From assembly GCA_937889205.1 (NCBI GenBank), contig CALARN010000045.1, positions 1 to 5,919 of the forward strand: 5,919 nt of DNA, written 5' to 3'. The stretch comes from an uncultured bacterium (GTDB taxonomy: Bacteria > Patescibacteriota > Dojkabacteria > B142 > OLB20). Below the pieces are notes generated by a model, which made no database searches, was not told the DNA's origin, and was given only the letters and a program-made list of their open reading frames with translations. Shown here piece after piece: positions 1 through 5,596 of this stretch. Positions within the stretch are counted from its first letter, which is position 1. Every line of letters begins with the position of its first letter. Made by a program: the position numbers and the translations under genes.

Positions 1-1124
1 TAAAAGCCTGAAAATTGACCCCATACTGTTTTCAATTTTTCTGGATTTTGTAAGAGAGAAATTATTAAGCTTGGCTCTGTACAGTCATAATCATAGAAAT
101 ACCCTGGGTGAGTATTTACACTTTTTTGTTTTAACAGTTCACAGACTAAGGTATCCTCATCTAGTGTAGAATTTAGATGCAACATAGCATGAATACCACC
201 TTCCGGCATATTGCATGAAAAATACAGAGAATTCTGTTGACATAAATGGCTCAGAACTGCTTTGTTTTCTTCTAGCATTGGCATTATCGCCCCTCTAACT
301 TCGTTGACTAATGGTAGTATCATGGGTAAAGCCTCTTGGCTAAAGTAATTAGCATTTAAATAGCAGTCGTTAACTAATTCCAGTTTTTCAATAATATCTG
401 TTGCTACATAGTTGTTAAAACCAAGCCATGCTAGTTTAAGATCAGCAGCTGCTAGAATTTTTGAAATACCATTTAGTATAAATATATTTGTTTTGAATTG
501 ATTAATATCGGGCATTTGTGGTCTGGAATTGTAATAAAATTCACTGAAAACTTCGTCACATATGACGGTTAATTTATTTTCAACAGCTAAATTCATTAAT
601 TGCTGGTATATTCGAAGTTCTATAACGCTTCCAGTTGGATTGTTAGGGCTGATAAAGACAATAAATTTAGTATTTTTTGTAATTTTGCTTTCAATATCTT
701 TAATATCTGGTTGCCAGTGGTTATGTCTATCCAACTGATAATAAACGGACTTTAGAGAACTAAAGGATGATAAGTGCTCAAATAATGGGTATGTTGGATT
801 AGGCAATAGTACCTCGCTATCAGCGTCTTTAAGTGTGTTGAATATTAAACTATAACTTTCGGAAGATGAAGCGGTTAAAAGTAATTTATCTGCAGAAATT
901 TTTAATTTTCTATTAGCATAATATAAAGCAATCGCCTTCCTTGCGCATAGTAGCCCTTTAGAATCCGGATGATAGTGATTTTTTGTGAAATACGAGTTAA
1001 GAAACGAGCTAAGCTTTTGATTGATGTTTCCTGGTCTGTAGCTAACAAAATTTGTATCAATTAAATCAATATAATCAGATTTTAGTGAGACAACATTTTG
1101 TAGTTTAGTAATATCATTTTCCAT
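1..1124 (-). CDS. Fold-type I PLP-dependent aminotransferase, 3' end at window edge
   Basis: This is a class I/II aminotransferase that transfers an amino group via pyridoxal phosphate in the cytoplasm. The substrate cannot be named. I translated 374 codons from the ATG at 1124. The next codon reads TA plus one base outside the window, so it is either a stop or Tyr; family length (about 370-390) favours a stop. Visible family marks are a phosphate-loop-like TASSSES at residues 84-90, PNPTYP at 108-113, SPNNPTG at 159-165, the PLP-pyridine Asp190 in CDEVF, and the Schiff-base Lys222 in NGISK. Two usual arginines are replaced: the phosphate-binding Arg eight residues after the lysine is Lys230, and the substrate-carboxylate Arg near the C-terminus lies in a PSLIISLL stretch with no Arg. 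I recall a bacterial subfamily with the same NGxSK, MKxAW and LVxSLL pattern, so these may be subfamily traits rather than damage. The gene overlaps the methyltransferase by 11 bp and is probably translationally coupled to it. Confidence 0.9.
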   Translation of the reverse strand, partial: MENDITKLQNVVSLKSDYIDLIDTNFVSYRPGNINQKLSSFLNSYFTKNHYHPDSKGLLCARKAIALYYANRKLKISADKLLLTASSSESYSLIFNTLKDADSEVLLPNPTYPLFEHLSSFSSLKSVYYQLDRHNHWQPDIKDIESKITKNTKFIVFISPNNPTGSVIELRIYQQLMNLAVENKLTVICDEVFSEFYYNSRPQMPDINQFKTNIFILNGISKILAAADLKLAWLGFNNYVATDIIEKLELVNDCYLNANYFSQEALPMILPLVNEVRGAIMPMLEENKAVLSHLCQQNSLYFSCNMPEGGIHAMLHLNSTLDEDTLVCELLKQKSVNTHPGYFYDYDCTEPSLIISLLQNPEKLKTVWGQFSGF

Positions 1125-1824
1125 TTTTCATAAATATCATGTATAGCTCATTGTTGCTGTTAATGTGTTTGATTTCACAAGTAAAGCCGTATGTTGCTGC
1201 AAAAGCTATGAGCTCATTTGCATACCACCACTTTTGTGCTATCTGGGTGCTTAACTTTTCTTTCAGAGTAATTATAGTTTCAGTAGAGATTGTTGTATTG
1301 TTTGCTTCATCATAATAGGAAACCTCCCAGTAATATTCGATTTTTTCCGGCTGATTTATAATAAATGAAAATTTTAAATCGGCAACCGCAACATTCTCTG
1401 CATTATCAATATTGATAATAAATTTGCCATTATCATTTAGTAATTTCTGGCATTTATTGAAAAACAGCTTTGCTTGATTATCATTTAAAGCAATTTCATT
1501 AAAGGCATTCCAGAAAAGTATACATAGGTCATACTTTTGATCTGGCTGGAAATCATAGAAATCTGTAAGAACTGTGGTTACAGATGGGTTTTTGTTTTTC
1601 AAGAGCTTCAGCATTGCTTTTGAAGAATCGATCCCTGTAGTCGTGTATCCTTTTTCTAGTAATGGTAATAAATGCCTACCTGTGCCACAACCTATGTCTA
1701 ATATAGATTTATGAGCTTCTAATTCTAAAGTAATGAGATTAATTTCTTCCTTCAGTACTTGCTCGTTCTTAAAGTATCCACTTGTAATGTCGTAATAAGC
1801 TGCGGTGGCATCGTTTGCATTCAT
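1114..1824 (-). CDS. Class I SAM-dependent methyltransferase
   Basis: This 236-residue protein has a Rossmann-type methyltransferase fold and should transfer a methyl group from S-adenosylmethionine; the acceptor is unknown. Motif I is ILDIGCGTGRHL (41-52), the ribose-binding acidic residue is Asp66 in GIDSS, motif II is YDLCILFWNAF (98-108), and GKFIINID (133-140) matches the strand after it. The N-terminal AAYYDITSGYF is typical of small-molecule or Methyltransf_11/25-like enzymes. The C-terminal half (about 150-236) has alternating beta-strand patterns and a WWY segment, and probably forms the substrate cap. The ATG at 1824 lies 4 bp after the ligase stop, and the TGA stop overlaps the aminotransferase start. 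No clear Shine-Dalgarno sequence precedes it, which fits translational coupling. Membership of the EF-P unit makes an EF-P-related or amino-acid substrate possible, but that is inference only. Confidence 0.93.
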   Translation of the reverse strand: MNANDATAAYYDITSGYFKNEQVLKEEINLITLELEAHKSILDIGCGTGRHLLPLLEKGYTTTGIDSSKAMLKLLKNKNPSVTTVLTDFYDFQPDQKYDLCILFWNAFNEIALNDNQAKLFFNKCQKLLNDNGKFIINIDNAENVAVADLKFSFIINQPEKIEYYWEVSYYDEANNTTISTETIITLKEKLSTQIAQKWWYANELIAFAATYGFTCEIKHINSNNELYMIFMKNGK

Positions 1825-1828
1825 CGAT

Positions 1829-2869
1829 CTAGTTTAATAATTCAGTACCAGGAAACAAATTAACCTCTTCAAGTGAGGCTGCATCAGCAAAAAGCATTGC
1901 AAGTCTATCTAAACCCATGCCAATCCCTGCAACTTTGGGCATTCCAGATTTTAATGCCTCGATAAGCTCGTGATCAAAAGCTATTGGTTCTTTTTTAATT
2001 TCTGCTCTCGCCTGCTCTTCTGCCTTAAAGTTCTTTTCTAGTTCAAAGCCATTTAATAGCTCAGTATATCCATTTGCCAATTCTTTGCCGGCAATATATA
2101 GCTCTACTTTCTCTGCTACTAAGGGATTCTCTTTATTAAGTCTAGTTAATGGACAAAGTTGTTTAGGGTAGTTATATACAAAACTTGGTTTATTTACTGC
2201 TAATCTGGGCTCAATTTCATTGGCAAATAGTAGTTCAAATAGTATTTCCCAATCGTCGTTATCATCAATTGAGTAACCTTTTGAAATCATTTTTTTTCTA
2301 AAAGCGACAACATCTTGAATATTAGGCAACTCAATTCCTGACCATTCCTTAAGGGCTTTTACTAAATTAATTTTATCCCAACCAGGTCGTAAATCAATTT
2401 TTTGGCCTTGATAAATAAGTTGTGGACTATTCTTAGGATTAATTTCTGAAAAAATAAAGTTTAGTAACTCTTCGCAATCATCCATTAAATCAAAATAATT
2501 AGCATCTAGATGGTACCATTCAAGCATTGTAAACTCAGGGCTATGATTTGGGCTCACATCTTCTAAACCGCGAAAGACTTTAGTTATCACAAAGTGCTCA
2601 CCAATACCTGCAGCTAAAGCAATCTTGTTAAAGCGTTCAGTGGAGGGTATCAAGTATAAAGTCTTTGGTTCTTTGCCTTTGAGTGAGAAAGTTGTAGTTA
2701 CCGGATTAAGATAGTGTTCTTGGGGTAATGCGGTTGCCAGAATAGGGCTTTCAAGCTCATGATAATTTCGTAATTCGAAAAACTTTCTAATTGCATGGAT
2801 AGTCTTTTCTTTAATAAAAATCTTATCCCACAGATGAGGACTAGTTTTTAGTTTCTTCCAATTAGCCAT
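1829..2869 (-). CDS. epmA: EpmA/GenX/PoxA-type EF-P lysine ligase (LysRS paralogue)
   Basis: This 346-residue class II synthetase-like enzyme probably activates lysine or beta-lysine with ATP and attaches it to the conserved EF-P lysine. It is the LysRS catalytic domain alone: the N-terminal OB anticodon-binding domain is missing, as in EpmA (325 aa in E. coli). Motif 1 lies around ESPILATALP (40-49). Motif 2 runs from FRGLED (99-104) to HSPEFTMLEWY (109-119). GKELANGYTELLNG (261-274) matches the EpmA/LysRS substrate-site segment. Motif 3 is GIGMGLDRLAMLF (315-327). Unlike E. coli EpmA, the motif 2 loop has one extra residue, the SPE substrate motif is STE (76-78), and Gly317 aligns with Ala298. 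The C-terminal EEVNLFP recalls LysRS. The gene starts 2 bp after the efp stop, with only a weak GAG as a possible ribosome site. Adjacency to efp strongly supports the role; the exact amino acid substrate is open. Confidence 0.9.
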   Translation of the reverse strand: MANWKKLKTSPHLWDKIFIKEKTIHAIRKFFELRNYHELESPILATALPQEHYLNPVTTTFSLKGKEPKTLYLIPSTERFNKIALAAGIGEHFVITKVFRGLEDVSPNHSPEFTMLEWYHLDANYFDLMDDCEELLNFIFSEINPKNSPQLIYQGQKIDLRPGWDKINLVKALKEWSGIELPNIQDVVAFRKKMISKGYSIDDNDDWEILFELLFANEIEPRLAVNKPSFVYNYPKQLCPLTRLNKENPLVAEKVELYIAGKELANGYTELLNGFELEKNFKAEEQARAEIKKEPIAFDHELIEALKSGMPKVAGIGMGLDRLAMLFADAASLEEVNLFPGTELLN

Positions 2870-2871
2870 GA

Positions 2872-3432
2872 TTAGTTCTCTTTTGAGACATAAGATAGTG
2901 TTTCTGTGTTAACTACTATCTTCTCGTTTGGCTTGATAAATAAAGGAACTTGTACTTTAACGCCTGTTTCTAATACAGCATCTTTTGTGGCACTACCAGA
3001 GGTATTGCCTTTTACGGCATCACTAGTCTCTGTAACCTGCAAGGTGATTTTTGCTGGTAGCTGTACCGAAATCGCCTGCCCTTCGTATATAATAATAATA
3101 TATTTGCCATCGGGGTGGAGCCAATTAGACCTACCATCAATCATATCTAATGATACTGTCAGTTGATCAAAAGAAATAGGATCCATAAAATAAGCATCAC
3201 TACCATCTTCGTACAAATACTGCATAGTCTTTGTCTCAATATCTAACTGATCTAGTTTTTCGCCTGATTTGAATACTTGGTTTAAGATCTTACCAGTCTT
3301 AATGTTTTTAATCTTAGTACGGGTAAAAGCTCCACCTTTACCTGGTGAATAAAATTCTTTTTCAATGACGATATGTGGTTCATTATTGTATTTAATGACC
3401 ATCCCTCTTGTAATTTCACTTGTTAGTGCCAT
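2872..3432 (-). CDS. efp: Translation elongation factor P
   Basis: EF-P binds between the ribosomal P and E sites and promotes peptide bonds at polyproline stalls. The 186-residue length and three-beta-barrel layout are standard: a KOW-like domain I (1 to about 65), then two OB-like domains (about 68-127 and 130-186). The domain I tip reads SPGKGGAF (29-36). Lys32 corresponds to E. coli Lys34, the residue modified by EpmA. The C-terminal signature is present (ETGVKVQVPLFIKPNEKIVV, 155-174). KTMQYLYEDG (68-77) and the C-terminal half resemble, from memory, Patescibacterial and Firmicute-like EF-Ps more than gammaproteobacterial ones. The ligase gene follows after 2 bp. A promoter-like CTGACT-17-TATAAT at the end of map may drive efp. 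No Shine-Dalgarno sequence is visible before the ATG. Confidence 0.98.
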   Translation of the reverse strand: MALTSEITRGMVIKYNNEPHIVIEKEFYSPGKGGAFTRTKIKNIKTGKILNQVFKSGEKLDQLDIETKTMQYLYEDGSDAYFMDPISFDQLTVSLDMIDGRSNWLHPDGKYIIIIYEGQAISVQLPAKITLQVTETSDAVKGNTSGSATKDAVLETGVKVQVPLFIKPNEKIVVNTETLSYVSKEN

Positions 3433-3458
3433 CGGTATTCTATAAAAAATATGAACGA

Positions 3459-3487
3459 ATTATACTCTAATTAGCAGATAAAGTCAG
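3459..3487 (-). promoter_or_regulatory. Putative sigma70-type promoter for efp and downstream genes
   Basis: On the minus strand, CTGACT (3482-3487) is followed by a 17-bp spacer and a perfect TATAAT (3459-3464). It straddles the 3' end of map. The expected start near 3452 gives a leader of about 20 nt before the efp ATG. Four of six -35 bases match consensus. AT-rich sequence produces chance -10 boxes, so this is a prediction. Confidence 0.55.
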
Positions 3488-4237
3488 GATTTCAGGCTGG
3501 TTTTTCCTAACTATAACAGTGTGTTCGAAGATCGCGAAATTTTTGCCATCTATCATGCGAGTCTGCCAGTCACGAGGATTAACATACTCTACTTCGTTCT
3601 TACCTTGACAACATAATGCCTCAATTGCCAAAGTCATGCCATCTTCAAGTTTAAGACCTTGCCCTTTTTTTCCATAACAGGGAATGTCAGGATACTGATG
3701 CATTTTTTCACCAATGCCATGACCCACGAAATCTACTAATACATTGTAACCTGCAATTCTCATAATTGATGACATTGCATAACCAATATCGCCTATGTGA
3801 TTACCTACTATAGCTTCTTTAAAAGCACTATTAGCAGCCAGTTTAGCAGTATTGATAAATCTTTGATTTTCTTGAGAAACTTCGCCAACCGCAACAGTAA
3901 TAGCACTGTCAACATGGTACCCTTGGTACTTTATCACTGTATCAACAGCAACAATATCTCCCTCTTTTAAAATCTCCCCCTTTTTAGGGTAGCAATGCAC
4001 TGATTCTGAGTTAACTCCAATACATAGACCGGTTGGGAAAGCTGGTAAGCCAGCAACGCGATAACCTTTACAGGCAGGATAAGCATTCGCTTTAGAGCAC
4101 ATATCTATAAAGGCTATTTCTAAATCATAGACGTCAAGTCCAGGCTTTATCATAGACCTCAGTTTAGCCAACATATTGGCAAGTATTTTGCCACCTGCTT
4201 GCATGATTTCAATTTTATTATTAACTGCCTGATTCAT
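3467..4237 (-). CDS. map: Type I methionine aminopeptidase
   Basis: This metalloenzyme removes the initiator methionine from nascent proteins in the cytoplasm. It is 256 residues with the pita-bread fold and no N-terminal extension, as for bacterial type Ia enzymes. All five metal ligands are visible: Asp99 (VAVDT), Asp110 (HVDSA), His173 (GHGIG), Glu206 (AIEAL) and Glu238 (FEHTV). The substrate-side His81 (VNSESVH) and His180 (EKMHQYP) are present too. The S1-pocket loop before Cys72 reads YRVAGLPAFPTGLC (59-72), about five residues longer than in E. coli MAP. I recall similar insertions in Patescibacterial MAPs. The usual Gly after His81 is Cys. Gaps are 30 bp to the upstream gene and 34 bp to efp; a map-efp pairing fits a translation-related operon. 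Confidence 0.97.
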   Translation of the reverse strand: MNQAVNNKIEIMQAGGKILANMLAKLRSMIKPGLDVYDLEIAFIDMCSKANAYPACKGYRVAGLPAFPTGLCIGVNSESVHCYPKKGEILKEGDIVAVDTVIKYQGYHVDSAITVAVGEVSQENQRFINTAKLAANSAFKEAIVGNHIGDIGYAMSSIMRIAGYNVLVDFVGHGIGEKMHQYPDIPCYGKKGQGLKLEDGMTLAIEALCCQGKNEVEYVNPRDWQTRMIDGKNFAIFEHTVIVRKNQPEILTLSAN

Positions 4238-4243
4238 ATATTA

Positions 4244-4249
4244 ATTATA
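4244..4249 (-). promoter_or_regulatory. Putative -10 box immediately upstream of map
   Basis: A perfect TATAAT lies on the minus strand only 6 nt before the map ATG. If it is used, transcription would begin at or next to the start codon, giving a leaderless mRNA. No convincing -35 is seen at 16-18 bp (TATAAA at 17 bp is a poor match), so it may be chance. Confidence 0.3.
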
Positions 4250-4267
4250 TCTCATTAGGCAATAGAT

Positions 4268-4888
4268 TTATATTGAACATGGAATTAATTGTGTTGTGAT
4301 TTCACCAATATTTTTGTCCCTAATTCTAGTTGTATACAAGGGTAAAGAAGCTGATCGGTTGTTTCGACAAATTTCTGTAGTTGATTTATGCATAGAATTT
4401 AAAGTCAAACCACCCATTATTAACATTAATGATTCGTTAAAATGTGGATATTCTTCTAAAGCTCTACAAAAATCACCAATTGCATCTTGTTGCCTAGATG
4501 GAATAAATGGCTGTAAAAGTCCTGTGGGCATGACCGTGGCAATTGGATAATGATGCTGGCGTAGTAAAGGGGTAATACTTGGGGTAAAATATTTTAACTC
4601 TAAAGTCTTCGGGCATAGGGTAAGGGTTTCTTCTGTTGTGTCATCGGGCATCCATCCTGCTGGTAGAGTTTCAATATCTATACGGGCTACCTGACCTAAT
4701 TGCTTGTGAAGAAAATTTCTGAAATATACTTTTTGCAATGCCAGTCCCAATTTTCGATAGATCAAATCAAAATAGCTCACCAATGGGGGTATCTCATCAT
4801 AAATAGCTTGTTTAATTAATCCCACAGTTCCAGGCAACTCAAACGAATCTTCATATTGATATTCTATTAGTTCCAATTTATATAGCAT
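4268..4888 (-). CDS. Unrecognised 206-residue protein
   Basis: I do not recognise this family. The open frame is long for such AT-rich DNA, sits 30 bp upstream of map on the same strand, and has a TATAAT box just before its ATG, so it is very likely a real gene. The protein looks soluble and cytoplasmic, with no signal peptide or membrane segment. The N-terminal half is rich in aromatic and aliphatic residues (YFDLIYRKLGLALQKVYF, about 39-56) and probably forms helices. The middle contains LPAGWMPDDTTEE (75-87) and a Pro-rich part with MPTGLLQPFIPSRQQD (120-135). The C-terminal third has a hydrophobic MLIMGGLTL (155-163) followed by several basic and Ser/Thr residues. I see no known catalytic motif or metal-binding cysteine cluster. 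Its place at the head of the map-efp unit hints at a translation link, but that is weak. Confidence 0.8.
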   Translation of the reverse strand: MLYKLELIEYQYEDSFELPGTVGLIKQAIYDEIPPLVSYFDLIYRKLGLALQKVYFRNFLHKQLGQVARIDIETLPAGWMPDDTTEETLTLCPKTLELKYFTPSITPLLRQHHYPIATVMPTGLLQPFIPSRQQDAIGDFCRALEEYPHFNESLMLIMGGLTLNSMHKSTTEICRNNRSASLPLYTTRIRDKNIGEITTQLIPCSI

Positions 4889-4904
4889 TAATATATTAGA
4901 GGTG

Positions 4905-4910
4905 ATTATA
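4905..4910 (-). promoter_or_regulatory. Putative -10 box for the leftward six-gene unit
   Basis: A perfect TATAAT on the minus strand lies 16 bp before the ATG at 4888. The predicted leader is only about 10 nt and has no Shine-Dalgarno sequence. The -35 region at 17-18 bp is poor (ATACAA). This is the most likely start for the leftward operon, since the DNA beyond is intergenic and divergent. Confidence 0.5.
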
Positions 4911-4931
4911 CAGCATTTAATAAATTTTGTA

Positions 4932-4960
4932 TTGCATCAAATATGATAAAATACTATGAT
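4932..4960 (+). promoter_or_regulatory. Sigma70-type promoter for the rightward exonuclease gene
   Basis: TTGCAT (4932-4937) and TATGAT (4955-4960) are separated by exactly 17 bp. A second TATGAT lies at 4942-4947 but has no -35 at the right distance. Transcription is expected to begin near 4967, about 20 nt before the candidate ATT start at 4987 and about 47 nt before the TTG at 5014. This is the best promoter match in the window. Confidence 0.6.
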
Positions 4961-4986
4961 ATTTCTCACCTGTTAACTAACTAATA

Positions 4987-5595
4987 ATTACACCAACTAA
5001 AAAATATCAAAATTTGGTCTTTCTTGATGTTGAGACTACTGGCCTTGATGCTCAGAAAGATAGAGTTATTGAAGTTGGTTTAGTGAAAATTGACAAAAAC
5101 GGAAAGACTGAGACCTATAGTCAGTTAATAAATCCTGGCTTTAAAATTTCAAAAGAAATTCGAGATTTGACAGGTATTAAATACAAAGAATTAACTAAGG
5201 CTCCATTTTTTGATGAAGTATTACCGCAACTTACCGAACTATTAAGAGTAGACTTATTTGTGGCACATAATGCAAAATTTGATTATGATTTCATTAGTTC
5301 TGAGTTTCAGCGTTTGCAAACTCCAATAAGTTTACCATATATAGATACTGTTAAACTGGCAAAAGCTTTTTACCCAAACTATTTAACTTATAATTTAGAT
5401 AGTATTATCACTAGATTAAAACTAAAAATTGATAAAAGACACCGCGCCCTCGATGACTCTCAGGTCTTGGTTAGTCTTTATCAGAGAATTATGAAAGAGT
5501 TTGGTGAAGATGAGTTATTTAGTGCGATTGATAAATATATTGTACAGCCTAAAAATAAGCAGGTAATTGACACTACTCAAGCTATGCTGTTTTAA
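4987..5595 (+). CDS. DEDDh 3'-5' exonuclease (DNA polymerase III epsilon-like) with C-terminal clamp motif
   Basis: This RNase T/DnaQ-fold exonuclease removes 3'-terminal nucleotides and is probably used in proofreading or repair. Counting from the TTG at 5014, the catalytic residues are Asp5 and Glu7 (FLDVETTG), Asp90 (HNAKFDYDF), and His143 with Asp148 (HRALDD). That is a full DEDDh set. The last five residues are QAMLF, a good match to the bacterial beta-clamp-binding consensus QxxLF. The start is uncertain. No ATG precedes motif I in frame after the stop at 4978-4980. TTG 5014 leaves only two residues before the first core strand, whereas reading from ATT 4987 adds nine residues (ITPTKKYQN) before TTG and gives a more normal N-terminus; ATA 4984 is also possible. 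No Shine-Dalgarno sequence is seen for any of them. It is a stand-alone domain of about 200 residues, without the helicase, PolC or UvrC-like fusions seen in some relatives. Whether it is the replicative epsilon subunit cannot be decided here. Confidence 0.92.
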   Translation: MTPTKKYQNLVFLDVETTGLDAQKDRVIEVGLVKIDKNGKTETYSQLINPGFKISKEIRDLTGIKYKELTKAPFFDEVLPQLTELLRVDLFVAHNAKFDYDFISSEFQRLQTPISLPYIDTVKLAKAFYPNYLTYNLDSIITRLKLKIDKRHRALDDSQVLVSLYQRIMKEFGEDELFSAIDKYIVQPKNKQVIDTTQAMLF

Positions 5596-5596
5596 C

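Noticed and set aside
1111..1140. UGA recoding (Gly or Trp), as in some Patescibacteria
   Set aside because: The methyltransferase ends at TGA with a normal length, and read-through adds only a few residues before TAA. Trp is encoded by TGG and Gly by GGN throughout.
1829..2869. Annotation as lysyl-tRNA synthetase
   Set aside because: The protein has only the class II catalytic domain, is 346 residues long, lacks the anticodon-binding OB domain and sits directly after efp. EpmA/GenX fits better despite LysRS-like details in motif 3.
2906..3166. An 86-codon open frame on the plus strand opposite efp
   Set aside because: It lies fully antisense to a clearly identified EF-P gene and its product has no recognisable motif, so it is a shadow frame.
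4296..4550. An 84-codon plus-strand open frame within the unknown leftward gene
   Set aside because: It is shorter than the opposing 206-codon frame, has no promoter or ribosome site, and goes against the direction of the operon.
4942..4947. The first TATGAT as the exonuclease -10 box
   Set aside because: There is no -35-like hexamer 16-18 bp upstream, while the second TATGAT at 4955-4960 has TTGCAT at exactly 17 bp.
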